Source: Castor canadensis | Taxonomy: Eukaryota; Chordata; Mammalia; Rodentia; Castoridae | Reading direction: 5' to 3' | Length of the DNA stretch: 64,000 nucleotides | Assembly: GCF_047511655.1 (NCBI RefSeq) | Contig: NC_133390.1 | Coordinates: 88,667,583 to 88,731,582, forward strand | Part shown: one piece after another, positions 43,632 through 55,828 of the stretch | How positions within the stretch are numbered: the stretch's first letter is position 1 | Layout of the letters: each line of letters begins with the position of its first letter | Position numbers and translations under genes: made by a program | Notes under the pieces: model-generated | The model's database searches: none | What the model was told of the DNA's origin: nothing | The model's input: only the letters and a program-made list of their open reading frames with translations

Positions 43632-44453
43632 TTAGGGTAGGTTTTTCAATCTGTGATGAATGTCATTGGAATTTTGACGGGAATTGAATTGAATATGTAG
43701 ATTGCTTTTGATAGTAGAGCCATTTTTACTATGTTGATTCTGCCAATCCATGAGCATGGGAGATCTTTCCACTTGTCTTCCTCGATCTCTTTCTTCACTT
43801 GCTTTGTAGTTCTCCTTGTAGAGGTCATTTACATCCTTTGTTAAATTTATTCCTAGGTAGTTGATTTTTTTTGAGGCTATTGTGAATGAAATTGTTTTCC
43901 TATATTCTTTCTCAATTTGTTCATTGTTGGTGTATAGAAAGACTACTGATTTTTGTAAGTTGATTTTGTATCCTGCTACATTGCTGAAGCTGTTTATGGT
44001 GTCTAGGAGTTTTTGGGTGGAGTTTATTGGGTCTTTGAGGTATTGCATCATGTCATCTGCAAGTAGGGATACTTGAACTATTTCTTTACCTATTTGTATT
44101 CCTTTTATTTCTTCTTTTAGCCTTATTGCTCTGGCTAGGAATTCTAGGACAATGTTGAGTAGGAGTGAGGAGAGTGTGCATCCTTGTCTTGTTCCTAACT
44201 TTAAGAGAAATGGTTTCAGTTTTTCCCTGTTAAGTATGATGTTGGCTATAGGTTTGTTACATATAGCCTTTATAATGTTGAGGTATAGTCCTTCTATTCC
44301 TTGGTTTCTTAAAGTTTTTATCATGGAGTGGTATTGAATCTTATCAAAGGCTTTTTCTGCATCTATTGAGATGATCAAGTTGGTTTTGTCTTTGCTTCTA
44401 CTAATGTGCTGTATTACATTTATTGATTTGCATATGTTGAACCATCCCTGCAT
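43632..44453 (-). pseudogene. L1 ORF2 reverse-transcriptase fragment
   Basis: An open stretch of 273 codons covers reverse-transcriptase blocks of LINE-1 ORF2: [15 protein letters not shown], the [10 protein letters not shown] block, [19 protein letters not shown], then [11 protein letters not shown], the catalytic block in which the usual F of FADD is L. The two catalytic aspartates remain. A frame change near 43830 and further breaks downstream separate it from the C-terminal part. It cannot make a full ORF2 protein. Confidence 0.9.
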
Positions 44454-44703
44454 TCCTGGGATGAAGCCAACTTGGTCATGGTGAATGATCTTTCTGATAT
44501 GTTATTGGATTCGGTTTGCCATTATTTTATTGAGGATTTTTGCATTGATGTTCATTAAAGAGATTGGCCTGTAGTTCTCCTTTTTGGATGTGTCCTTGTC
44601 TGGTTTTGGGAAGAGTGTAATACTGGCTAAATAGAATTGGTTATGCAGTGTTCCTTCCCTTTCCTTTTCGTGGAAAAGTTTAAGAAGTGTTGGTATTAAT
44701 TCT

Positions 44704-44790
44704 CTCTTTTTTTTTTTTGGTGGTGGGATTGAACCCAGGGCCTCACGCATGCTAGGCAAGCGCTGTACCACCAAGTTACATCCCAGCCCA
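44704..44790 (-). mobile_element. ID element inside the younger L1
   Basis: gtgggattgaacccagggcc and tgctaggcaagcgctgtacc. Duplication gtattaattct/gtattagttct at 44693 and 44791. Confidence 0.92.
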
Positions 44791-45473
44791 GTATTAGTTC
44801 TTCTTTAAAGGTCTAATAGAGTTCAGCAGAGAATCCATCAGGTCCTGAATTTTTCTGCTGCTTCAATTTCATTATGTGTTATAGATCTATTCAGGTGATT
44901 AATATCCTCTTGGTTCAATTTTGGGTGATCATAAGTATCTAAAAATTTGTCCATTTCTTCAAGATTTTCAAATTTATTGGAATATAGGATCTCAAAGTAG
45001 TCTCTGATGTTTCCCTGGATTTACTTGGGGTGTTTTCAAGGAAGTTTTTAAGTTTACAAGTTTTGAGGGATTTCCTTGATAGCCATTATTGAAACCTGAC
45101 ACAATTATATCTTACTCAAGAGTATACTTTCTGTGATTTAAATTCTTTTAGAATTTTTAATTTTGTTTTATGACACATTACATATGGCCTAGCTTCATTA
45201 ATGTTCCAGTGCATGTGAAGAGTGTGTATTTTACCATTGTTTGGTGGGTTATTCTACACATGACAACTGGATTGGACAGATCATTAGTGTTGCTCCAGTC
45301 TCTGTATCTTCCCTGATTTTGTGTCAGAGTACTTGCTGTATCAATTATTGACAAAGAAGAACTGAAATCTCTCATTCTCATGGCAGACTTCTCTATTTCT
45401 CCCTGAAGTTCATCAATTTTTGCTTCTTGTATTTTATTTTATTTGTATAAATATTTTAGGCATTTCTACATTT

Positions 45474-45537
45474 TATTTATTTTTTGTGGTCCTGAGTTTT
45501 GAACTCACTAACATTTTGAACCACTCCACCAGTCCTT
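45474..45537 (-). mobile_element. ID-like tail, internally deleted
   Basis: tcctgagttttgaactcact and tgaaccactccaccagtcct. Confidence 0.72.
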
Positions 45538-45602
45538 GCTTCATGTATATTTAATTTTAATTTTTTTCTTTGCTTATAACAGTAGGGTTTTTCGTTAATT
45601 TA

Positions 45603-45716
45603 ATTTTTGAGGCAGGGTCTCGCTATGCAGTCCAGGCTGGACTTCAACTCCTGGACTTCCTGCCTCCACCTGCTAAGTACTGGAATTACAGACAGACACT
45701 ACCACATCACCTGCTG
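45603..45716 (-). mobile_element. B1
   Basis: tgaggcagggtctcgctatg and ctggaattacagacagacac. Confidence 0.82.
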
Positions 45717-45862
45717 CTTCATTTGAAAGCTCTGTTATTGGACATATAAATGCCTAGGAATATTATGTCCTTTTGAGGAATTGGCTTCTTTGTCATAAAA
45801 TTACCCTCTTTATTTATGAAGATATCCTCTTCTATGAAATCTACTTTGGTATTAATAAAGCT

Positions 45863-45865
<3 letters not shown>

Positions 45866-45896
<31 letters not shown>

Positions 45897-45907
45897 TGTG
45901 TGTGTGC
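45866..45907 (+). repeat. (GT)n microsatellite
   Basis: About 20 GT units with one TT break, directly before an ID element. Confidence 0.93.
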
Positions 45908-45917
45908 ACGCACATGT

Positions 45918-45995
45918 GAGCATGCTGGGGATTGAACCCAGGGCCTAGCCTCTACTAAGCATATGCTTTACCACTGAATTACATTCCCAGGGCCT
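45918..45995 (-). mobile_element. ID element
   Basis: gctggggattgaacccaggg and aagcatatgctttaccactg. Confidence 0.87.
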
Positions 45996-46023
45996 TCATA
46001 ACTTAAATTTTTTTGTCATTTTT

Positions 46024-46224
46024 GTTTGTTTAGTGTAACTGGAGTTTGAACTCAGAACTTCATGCTTGTAAAGCAGGTGCTCTACCACTTGAGCCAAACC
46101 TCCAGTCCATTTTGCTCTGATTATTTTGGAGATGGGGTCTCTTGAGCTACTTGCTAGGGCTGGCCTGGAACTGAGATCCTCTATATCTCAACCTCCCAAG
46201 TAGCTAGGATTACAGGTGTAAGTA
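46024..46224 (-). mobile_element. B1-dID SINE
   Basis: actggagtttgaactcagaa and gctctgattattttggagat. Confidence 0.87.
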
Positions 46225-48304
46225 AATCTATCATTTTGCTATGTGTTTTATGTTTCCAATAACTGATTTTTTTATTTTTTCTATTTCTGCCAATTTTGTA
46301 GCAATGAATATTTTTATTATATTCTATCTCTATATTGGCTTTTAGCTATGATTCTTTGATGCTCATTGTAGTGGTTTATTTTTTGCTTTAGGATTTTTAG
46401 GATATGCCTTTAACTTATCATGTCTATCTTAAAGTGATATTAGATGACTTTTAACATAGTATAATACATTATAACATTTTACTTCCATTTGTTTCCTTCC
46501 AGCCTTTGTGTTATTGTTGTCATATACTTTACCATTTTATATGTAGTCCCCAGAATATGTCCTTTTTTTGCTTTAATTAGCTAATTATCTTTTAAAGAGA
46601 CTTAAATAGTAAGAGATAATAGCTGTAAAATTGCCCACCTAATAGCCATTTCTAGTGTAGATGTCTTTGTGTAGATACAGGTTTTCATCTGCTATCATCT
46701 TCCTTCTCATTGAAGGATTTCCCTGAGCATTTTTTATAGTACAGTTCTGCTTGCTAGTGATGAATTCTTTCGGGTTTTGTTTATATGAAACTGTTTTTAT
46801 TTCCCATCATTCTTAGCATATTTTTCTTTCTGAGTATAGAATTCTAGGTCAACAGTTTATTCCTTTTAGTATTTTTAATTGTTACTCAACTGTCTTTAAA
46901 TTTACACTGTAAATGAAAAATCAATAATTTTTCTTATTTTTGTTCTTGTGTACATGATGTATCTTCTTTCCTCTGGCTGTTTTTAATGTTTTTAAGATTT
47001 TTTTCTTTATTAATGATTTTAAGTAGTTGGTGGATGATGTGTCTTGCTATAGTTTTCTTCATATTGCTTATGCTCATGGTTCTTCCAGACACTTGTTCAT
47101 GTAGGTATATAGCACTTACTAAATTTGGAAAAATCTCAGGCATTATTTCTTCTAACATTTTTTTCTGCCCTGCCATTTCTCCTCTCCTTTGGCAAGCCAG
47201 TTACATGTATATCAGGCTACTTGAAACTTTTCTGTAGTTTACAAATGCTATGCTATTTCTTCCATCTCTTCCTCCCATTCTGTATTTTAGATAGTTTCTA
47301 TTTCTAGATTACTTCACCCACCAGTGTTTTCTTCTGCAATGTCTTCCTATGGTTAATTCTATCCAGTGTATTTTTCTAACCTTGGACATTATAGTTTTCA
47401 TACATGTTCAATCTTTCATTAAACTTATTGGCCATCCATATGGAATGTAATATAATGCTTGAAATGCATGTTTTAATGTCTCTCTATGGCTTCTATTATC
47501 TGTGAAATTTCTGTATAAGTTTCTATTAAATTTTCTTCTCATTATGGGTCATTATTTCCCTTATTATCTGAATACTTGATATTTTTTAAGCCAGACAGTA
47601 TAATTTTAACTTGCTGGGTAAAATAGATTATTTTGCTATCCCTATGAAAATTCTTTTATTATTATCATTATTTAAAAATGTTTTCTCTTTCTTTTTTTTG
47701 TCCTGGTGAAAATTATTGAGCTTTGTTTTGGTATATAGTTAAGTCACGTGGAAACAACCTGATTCTTCTGGATCAGATTTTGTTCAGCAATACCAGAATA
47801 GCATTTACTGTAGGACTAATTTTGTCCCCTTTTGAGGCAAAACTCTTCTGGGTACTCTTTTGTGTGTGTGTGTGTGTGAATGTGAAGTCCTCCAACGTGA
47901 GTGATGAGAACAGGAACTATTTCTAGTTCTGTATGACATCTGAGGATTGAAACTTGAGTCACTGAATGTTTTTCCCCCAGTCTCTAGTAGTTTCCTTATG
48001 TGCATGCACTGATGAGAGCTTGTCTGAATACTCTAGGGTCATCCTGTGCACACTTCTGGAGTTCTTTCTCAGTGAAGATTTTCCTCTCTGGTCACCTGCT
48101 TTGTGAATTCTAGCTGCTTTTGTCCCTCAAATTCTCAGCCTTAACTCCTCAAACCTGGGAAACCAGTGTAATCTCCCTTTGTGCCACAACCTGGAAACTC
48201 ACTCAGAAAGTAAGTTGGGGAATTGTAAAATTAGCTCACTTTGTTTCCTGTCTCTCTGATATCACTGTCTTCTTTTGCCTAATATCCAATGTCTTTGTTT
48301 TTGT

Positions 48305-48387
48305 TTTCTTGCAGTGCTGGGAATGGAACTCAAGGCCTTCCTCATGTAAGGCAAACCTTCTAACACTGAGCTATAGTCCCACCCTCT
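48305..48387 (-). mobile_element. ID element
   Basis: gtgctgggaatggaactcaa and taacactgagctatagtccc, at the 5' edge of the ancient L1. Confidence 0.8.
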
Positions 48388-48399
48388 GATGTTTTTTAA

Positions 48400-49530
48400 A
48401 CTATCACATCTAACTCAAAAGCTTCTTCATGGCAAAAGAAACAATCAACAGAGTGAAAACATGACCTATAGAATAGAAAAAATTGTGGATCATACTTTTA
48501 ATAAGGGGTTACTATCAAAGGATATAAGGAACTCAAAAAATTCAATAGCCAGAAAACAAAAAACTTGACTAAAAAGTGGACAAAGGACTTGAATCAAAAT
48601 TTCTCAAAAGAAGATAAACAAATGACTAACACATATGTGAAGAAATGCCCAGATCACTAATCGTCAGGGAAGTTCAAATCAAAACCACAATGAGATATCA
48701 CCTCATACTTGCTAGAAAGGCTGTTATTGAAAAGACAAAAGATGTCAAGTATTGGTGAGAATGTGAAGAAAAGGGAACTCATGCATACTATTGGTAGAAA
48801 TGTAAATTAGTACTGCCAATTTGCAAAACAGTATGGAGTTTCCTCAAAAAATTAAAACTAGAAATACCAATGATCCAGCAATCTTGTTATTAGTTATATT
48901 TGCAAATGAATGAAGTCAGTATATTGAAGAGACATCTATATTTTTATATTTACTGCAGCACAGTTCATAATAGCCAAGAAATAGAAACCTAGATATTCAG
49001 CAAATGATGAATGGGTTGAAAAAACATAACTATACCCAATGAGAAGTTACTCAGTGTTAAAAATGAAGAAAATCCTGACATTTGCAACAACATGCTTAGA
49101 ACTGGAGGACATTATGTTAAGTGAAATAAATGAGACACAGAAAGACAAATATTGTATGATCTTGCTTAGATGTAGATTGTAAAAAAGTCAAACTCCTAGA
49201 AACAGAGATGATAAAATGGTAGTTATAAGAGGCTGGGGTTTTGGGGAATTGGAGAGAGATGTTGGCCAAATTTCAGTTAGCAACAATAATTTTGAGAGAT
49301 CTAGTGTACATTGTAGTAAAGACAGATAAAAGCCAATACTGTGTTTTTGAAAAATTGCTAAGAAAGTAAACTCTAAATGTTGTCATAACAAAAAATGATA
49401 AATATTTTTGGCAATGCATATGTTAGATAGCTTGATTTGCCCATTCAACAACATACAAATATAGCAAAACATCACATTATACACCATAAATATGTACAAT
49501 TTTTATTTGTCAACTAAAAATTAATTTGAA
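48400..49530 (+). mobile_element. Old L1 3' half-kilobase plus 3' UTR, plus strand
   Basis: Begins with aaaagcttcttcatggcaaa and aaaagtggacaaaggacttg, typical of the end of ORF2 in old mammalian L1, and runs through aaaccacaatgagatatcac, gatccagcaatcttgttatt and gaaataaatgagacacagaa to a 3' UTR ending near 49530. Many stop codons and indels; inactive. It meets the ancient minus-strand L1 head to head. Confidence 0.8.
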
Positions 49531-51164
49531 AGTCCAGTCAGCATTATGTGTTGATCCTTGGCAGAAAAAATAGAACTTAGATATAAACAGCAGCTCTTTA
49601 GCATGTGATATATGGTTTGGGAAAATAAGTTGACAAACAAGATTTTGGGGCTTCCAGTTTAGAGTAAAAAGAAAGTTGGCTTGAAGTGCAATACTTTTGT
49701 GTGGTGAAAATAATAGTAAAGTTTATTAGGAAAGGAATTTAGTACAACGAGATAAAAGTGGGGAGAAATGGAAAAAGGAGAAACATTTCCTGCTCCCCAT
49801 GCAGGAGTAAAGACTCTAGAAGTTCAGTACTTTTTAAAGGGCAGCCATCCTTTGACTGTCATTTATCTAGAGTAAACACTTTCATTGTTTTGCATTCTAG
49901 ACAATTTTTCTTTAAAATTAAGCAAATTTTTTGGCTCTTAGAGAGGAATTATTATCAGTTGGCATGTCTTGACAATATTTCTGACATTTTATGGTTATTA
50001 TTCATTGACATTATGATACCTTGTATATTTTATTTTAATATTTAGTTCAAAGAATAAGAAAGAGAGGCTATGATGAGGCTCAGGAATAGCATCCACCTAA
50101 AAGACAAACACAGTGATTGCTCTTCACACGTAACCTGAAATCAGGAACAATCTGAGCATCTGAGCATACGGGAACGTAAATGATAAGCACATACGATTTG
50201 CATTCTGATGTACCTGAACCATGTTTTGTATTACCTTGGCTTTTGATATCTCTAATTTTCTATTGGATTAAAAGTTATTCATTTTGGGTACAATGAAGAA
50301 ATTCCAATTTGAACTCCATATACCTTTTAATTGGAGTTTTCTGAAATCACAAAGTAAAAGTGTAAAAGTTGCTGTATTTCATTAGTTTCATTCTTTTGAA
50401 TGTTGCTGTGCTGAAAGCTCTGTGTGAAATTATTAGAAGGTAAGTTTTCTGATGGTTGTAACAGAAGATGCATATGTGGGAACTCACTCAAAGGGCATTA
50501 TTTAAAAAAGAAATTTTCTAGCCGCCCAGATCTCAGGGTAGCTATGCCCATTCAAGGAGAGAAAATCTGTCATCTGTATGATTATTTTTACATCTGAACT
50601 TTTTCATACACCAGAGAGACTCAAAACTTTCAGGGTCATTTGCCCAGCATGTAATGGAATGCCCTGTGCAATACATTCCAATTAATATGACCATGTTCAA
50701 TGGCACCGAATCACCAACGATGTATAACTTCTTTCCACTTGGCTTTATGTGGCACTTCTTTGTTGCAGCTGCAACCAGGTCTATCGCCCCTTTGATAAAA
50801 ATTTCAGTTACCCCAGAGAGAGGCTTTCAACTTTATTAAGCATTGAAGTCTACACATTTGTTCTTTTTTAGAAGAACAGATCAAAGCACTCTTTCTAAGG
50901 AAGTAATCTGATAAATTAGGATAGTACTTGTGGACTTTAGCAATAATGTTTTTCTGTAATTGAAACCTAAGAACTTGTGTCAACTGACTGGACTATTATG
51001 AACTTTTTGGCATTTAACAAACGTTTTTATCTTTTTTGAAAATAAATAGGATTCCTTGATTCTATTTAACAAGTTCTTTAGCATGCTGTGTCTTTTTGAT
51101 AGTGGTTAGGAAAACCTCAATCTAGGTTTAGTGATAGGGAACTGACAATCAAGGCAAAATGCAA

Positions 51165-51340
51165 TTAGATCAAGTTCTGGTACAGAGAAAAGCCTGTGGT
51201 TTTTGGTCTTGTCTCTGGCATTAACTCACTATAAAAACTTGAGAAGAAACTTAATTTTTCTGGACCATAGCTTCCTTATCTTTGAAAAGGAAGGATGGAT
51301 TAGGTGATATGTAAGACTTCTGCAGAATCTGAAATTCTCT
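51165..51340 (+). mobile_element. MIR (diverged)
   Basis: tctctggcattaactcacta, gcttccttatctttgaaaag and a following purine-rich tail follow the order of MIR. Confidence 0.5.
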
Positions 51341-51633
51341 AGTTCTAAATCTTGGGCAGAATATAATAATACTTTATAATTTGCACAGAATCATGTTTCC
51401 TTTGGGTCTCCTGCCTACTTCCCTTCCAGGTTTATTTTGGCAATGGAATTGCATGGCACTGTTACATCTATAGATTGGAATGAAATGTATCTGGAATCCT
51501 GGTTAAAGCCAGAATGGTACTGCCTCGCATAGGGGTCTCAACAGAGGCCTATTTCTCCCACAGTCCCAAGATGCAAGAATTTTGGAAAGGGTACCTGACA
51601 GAGTCCTATTGAGAAAATTGTCCTTACTGTAAT

Positions 51634-51650
51634 CACACACACACACACCC
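51634..51650 (+). repeat. (CA)n short run
   Basis: Eight CA units. Confidence 0.85.
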
Positions 51651-51974
51651 TTTTCAGATTTCTTCACAGCTGATGGGACAAATATTACCTTTTTTGTAAG
51701 TCTGAATCTGAGGGCCATTCCTGTTAGCACTTCAGAGGTATAGATTTAGACCTTTAAATTATAATTTGTGGGATTTAAGTCCTTGGGAGAGGTAACCTGA
51801 ATCAAAATATATACTATGTATTACCTGTAGACCAAATGTAATCCTTTATAATGTTATATGTTAATGGGCACTTAAAATGTAAGCATAACACATAGAAGTC
51901 CTCAAAATGTTTTATCATTAAAAAGTTGGAAACTATTTTGTGTTTTAATTCTTTCACAGTTTTAAGTTGTATGA

Positions 51975-52075
51975 ATTTGATCAAAGGACATTATATGCAT
52001 ATATGGAAATATCACAATGAAACCCCTTTTTACAATTAATTTATACTTACAAAAATTTTTTAAAAAGGATTATTG
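51975..52075 (+). mobile_element. L1 3' tip, plus strand
   Basis: tatgcatatatggaaatatc, then acaatgaaacccctttttac and an A-rich end match rodent L1 tips. Confidence 0.5.
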
Positions 52076-52412
52076 AGTTGTGATGATTGGGGATCAGGTT
52101 GGGGCCATGCTTTTCTTCAGGGTATTAAGAAATATAAACTTGACTAATACAGGGGTAGTACCATTAGTAACTTTTTCTTGGGAGGTAGCCATTTAGAAGT
52201 CAAGTCTCTAATTGAGAACCTTGGCAATTTATTTATGGTATTAGATAACTCAGTAGCTCTGTGTCTCTTCTACTTTCTTATTTTTAAAATTACTATTTAA
52301 ACCCCCTAAAGGTGATAGTTTCTTAAAGACCAATTGCAATGTGGCATCTGAAACTGTTAAATAAATTTTGTGTATGTGGCTGTGTTGTAATTCACTGATT
52401 TATCTTGAATTT

Positions 52413-52503
52413 TTTTTTTGTTTTTGGCAGTACTGAAGTTTGAACTCAGGGCCTTGTGCTTTCTAGGAAAGTGGTTTACTACTTCAAACATGCCCAACCC
52501 CAT
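52413..52503 (-). mobile_element. ID-like SINE tail
   Basis: agtactgaagtttgaactca; the first SINE after 4 kb without one. Confidence 0.8.
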
Positions 52504-52914
52504 TTTGAAGTTCAAGTGTCTCTTTTACTCCTTCATGATTTTGTAATGTCAGTCATTGATCATTGGGAAAATATTGGCTCGCTAACTTAATTCAATTATC
52601 CAAATGCTGATTCATCTCATTATGCAACATCAACAAATACTTTTGTTAATATCACCATCAACCCCATAAAAAAGCTTGTAAATGTTGAAATACTAACAAA
52701 TTCACAGGGGCAGATTCACATTTTCCAAAATTTTAATTTTCTCTTAAAAGGTCGAATTTTATTACAGGCAATAAATACCATTTTTATTTTCCTTCAAGTG
52801 GCAGGCTTACCTTGTTCATTACTTTAAAAAGTCTGCCAAATCTTCAATCTGGAGAGTCAACAAATGTTTATCTGTCTTTTTTTCAAGTAAAAATGATATT
52901 CCATGAAGACATAA

Positions 52915-52998
52915 ACTGGGGACTGGGTATAAGGCTCAATAGTACAGCACTTGCCTAGCATGCTCAAGGACCTGGCTTAATCCCTAGTATAGTAAAAA
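52915..52998 (+). mobile_element. ID element
   Basis: gactgggtataaggctcaat and acttgcctagcatgctcaag. Confidence 0.8.
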
Positions 52999-53231
52999 CA
53001 AGATATATGACAATGAACAAACAGAAGACATAAGCTGGTTCCACTTGTAACTCAGTTGCCTAAGTTGCTTTTCCTAGAGACAGCTATATTATTTCAGTAT
53101 CCAGCATAAGTACTTCATGTGCACTTTCCATTTCTTCACAGAATGTTAACAAGACATGAATGTTAAGAGTTTTGTATTTCATGCAGTTATCCTTTTTATT
53201 ATTTTATAATGGCATTCTTTTTGTTTGTTTG

Positions 53232-53396
53232 TTTTTGTGGTACTGGGGCTTGAACTCAGGGCCTACACCCTGAGCCATTCCACCAGTTCTTTTTTTTGTG
53301 ATGAGCTTTTTCGAGATAGGGTCTTACAAGCTATTTTCCTGGACTGGCTTTGAACTATGATCCTCCTGAGTAGCTAGGATTACTAGGTGCCCCGCT
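53232..53396 (-). mobile_element. B1-dID SINE
   Basis: ggtactggggcttgaactca and gatcctcctgagtagctagg; a piece of the head (atctctgcctc) is missing. Confidence 0.86.
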
Positions 53397-53924
53397 TAAA
53401 ATGACATTCTTGAGTGAAACTGGCATTTTATTTTTATTGTAAGTGCATGGTGGTGAAGAATGTGATGCCTACCAATGCAAGTTGGTATCACCACCTTGAT
53501 TCTTTCTAAAGAACCCACTGTGTAACACACTGGGAATTTTTAGTATAGTGAAGAAGAAAAATAACATCTTAGTTCTATTATAACAATAGCTTTGACCTTG
53601 CATACTTCTTGAAAGGATCTTGGAGAACACAGGAGTATGTAGACCGCATTTGAAAACTGGTGGACTGGGGTTCAGTATTATGATAGTCTTGACTTTGTTC
53701 TTCAATTATCAGAAGAATGTGCCAGCTTCTTATTGCTCCCTTTCCTACAAAATTGCTTCATCAGGGCACTGTGTTCCTTTGCACAGCCACCACCATTTGT
53801 CTCTTCTCTTAATGACGTCCTAATAAATCTTTGTTTTTTCCCTATAAAAAAAAGTTGCTTCATCAGAAATAAATTATTGACACTGAGGTCCACTCATTAG
53901 GAGCAGGGAACCACTTCTTTGTTT

Positions 53925-55735
53925 TGAAAACAATAAATTTTTATTGGTTTGTATTAAATTGTACATAGTAAAGAGTTTCATCATGACATTTGCATACATG
54001 CACATAATGTGCTTTGGTCATATTCACCCCATGTATTCTTTCTTGTTCCTCCCCCTCCCTTCCTCTTCCATCCCCCTACTAGTCCTTTTTAACTTTCGTG
54101 ACATTGGGTTTTTGTTTGTTTTGTTTTCTCCCTAGCTTCCACAAATGAGAGAAAACATGCGATACCCGTCTTTGTGGGACTGGTTTTATTTAACATTATG
54201 ATCCCCTGTTCCATCCACTTTCAAGCAAATGATATAATTTCATTCTTCTTTTTTTTTTTTTTTTTTAACCTATACTGGGGCTTGAACTCAGGGCCTACAC
54301 CTTGAGCCACTCCACCAGCCCTTTTCTGTGATGGTTTTTTTCTAGAGAGGGTCTCGTGGAACTATTTGCCTGGGAGGGCTTCGAACTGTGATCCTCCAGA
54401 TCTCTGTCTCCTGAGTAGTTAAGATTACAGGCATGAGCCACTGGCAAAATTTCATTCTTCTTAATGGTTGAGTAAAACTCCATTGTGTATACATAACACA
54501 TTTTCTTTATCCATTCATCCATTGATAGGCATCTAGGCTGATTCCACAATTTGGCTATTGTGAATAGTGCAATGATAAACATGGGTATACAGGTATCTTT
54601 ATAGTAAGCCAACTTTGATTCTTTTTGGGTATAAAACCCAGAAGTGGTATGGCTGTGTCATATGGGTGGTCTATTTTAGTGTTTGGAGGAACCTCCATAT
54701 TGGTTTCCATAGTGGCTGGACTAATTTACTTTCTCACCAGCAGTGGAACAGAGTTCCTCCTTCCCTTTCCTCCACTACCCCACATCTTTGCTGACATTTG
54801 TTGTTACTTGTTTTCTTGATGATAGCCATTCTGACATGGGTGAAGTGGAATCTCAGTGTGGTTTTGGTTTCTATTTCCCTGATGGCTAAAGTTGTTGAAT
54901 ACTTTTTCATGTGTTTATTGGCCATTAGTACGTCATTTAAAAATTATTCAGTTCATTTGTTCATTTATTTCTTAGATTATTTGTTATTTTGGTGTTGTTT
55001 TTGAGTTCTTTATATATTCTGGATATTAATGCCCTTTCAAATGAATATCTGACAAGATTATCTCTGATTCTGTAAGTTGTCTTTCATTTTGTTGATTGTT
55101 TCTTTTACTGTGAAGAAGCATTTTAGTTTGATATAATCCCATTTGTCAATTCTTGCTCTTATTTCCTGAGCAATTGGAGTCCTATTCAGATGTAGTTAAG
55201 TATTTCCCCTATGTTTTCTTCTACTTTCAAAGTTTCAGGTCTAACATTAAGGTCTTTGCTCTATTTTGAGTTGATTTTGGTTTTCCACATGTGACTCTCC
55301 AGTTTTCCCAGAACCACTTATTAGAGGCTCTTTCTTCCAATGTATGCTTTTTGTGCCTTTGTCAAGAATCAGATGGCTGTGCCTGCTTGGGCTTATTTCT
55401 GGGTCTTTCATTCTATTCTATTTGTCTATGTGTCTGGTTTTGTGCTAGTTCCATGCTGTTTTTGTTACCATGGCTCTATATAGTATAGTTTGAAGTCATA
55501 TATTGTGATAGCTTAGCATTGCTCCTTTTATTCAGGTTTGTTTTGGCTATTTGGGGTCATTTGTGTTTCCAAATGAATTTTAGGATTGTTTTTACTATCT
55601 CTGTGAAGAATTTCATCAGAATTTTGACAAGAATTACATGGGATAGTATTGCCATTTTGACAATATTTATTATGCCCATCCACAAGGTCTTTCCATTGTC
55701 TAGTGTTTGCTACAATACTTTTGGGATACATGTCT
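53925..55735 (-). mobile_element. Rodent L1, 5' truncated, with a nested SINE
   Basis: The 3' UTR starts near 53925 (ttttattggtttgtattaaa) and has the pyrimidine block at 54045-54085. ORF2 C-terminal peptides follow on the minus strand: MFIIALFTIAKLWNQPRC with WIKKMCYVYTMEFYS (54480-54610) and the block near 54734-54925. The homology stops at about 55735, short of the catalytic reverse-transcriptase core. A SINE splits it at 54251-54447. Confidence 0.85.
54251..54447 (-). mobile_element. B1-dID SINE inside the L1 at 53925
   Basis: tatactggggcttgaactca and ggcatgagccactggc. Perfect 15-bp duplication aatttcattcttctt at 54236-54250 and 54448-54462. Confidence 0.95.
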
Positions 55736-55828
55736 TTTTTTTTTTTTTTTTGGCAGTACTCAGGTTTGAACTCAGGACCTTATACTTACGAGGCAGGTGT
55801 TCTACCGCTTGAGTCACTCCCAGCCCTG
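55734..55828 (-). mobile_element. ID-like SINE tail
   Basis: ggcagtactcaggtttgaac and gtgttctaccgcttgagtca, at the broken 5' end of the L1. Confidence 0.87.

Larger units (their letters stand above)
41831..45040 (-). mobile_element. Younger rodent L1, 5' truncated, inside the ancient L1
   Basis: Its 3' UTR covers about 41835-42320. The last ORF2 part (42321-42563) reads MFIAALFMITKLWKQPRCPS with WIKKMWYLYTVECYSA, and 42767-43096 holds another C-terminal ORF2 block. Reverse transcriptase lies at 43632-44453, and 44502-44660 holds [20 protein letters not shown]. The frame is broken several times (for example between 44453 and 44502), so it is inactive. The flanks aggaagttctt (left) and aggaagttttt (right) look like the target duplication, and ancient L1 sequence resumes on both sides. 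Confidence 0.88.
45041..48390 (-). mobile_element. Ancient L1 (L1M-type), ORF2 start, ORF1 region and 5' UTR
   Basis: Minus-strand old L1 with recognisable plus-strand landmarks in the expected order: gttttatgacacattacata (45164), gagctctgttattggacata-type block (45725), acttatcatgtctatcttaa (46412), tgatgaattctttcgggttt (46759), gtcttgctatagttttcttc (47040), and the 5' UTR part with gaggcaaaactcttctgggt (47834) and tatcactgtcttcttttgcc (48260). SINEs at 45474, 45603, 45920, 46024 and 48314 interrupt it. No useful frame survives. Confidence 0.75.
49531..52410. other. Long SINE-free intergenic stretch
   Basis: Nearly 2.9 kb with only a weak MIR (51165) and an L1 tip (51975). A short open frame at 50654-50839 has no recognisable relatives. 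The block 50500-50840 has balanced base composition and no repeat character, so it is the best place here for a conserved non-coding element. Confidence 0.35.

Noticed and set aside
50654..50839. 61-codon frame with MFNGTESP near its start
   Set aside because: A faint likeness to an opsin N-terminus (NGTE) is too short to mean anything, and the rest does not follow.
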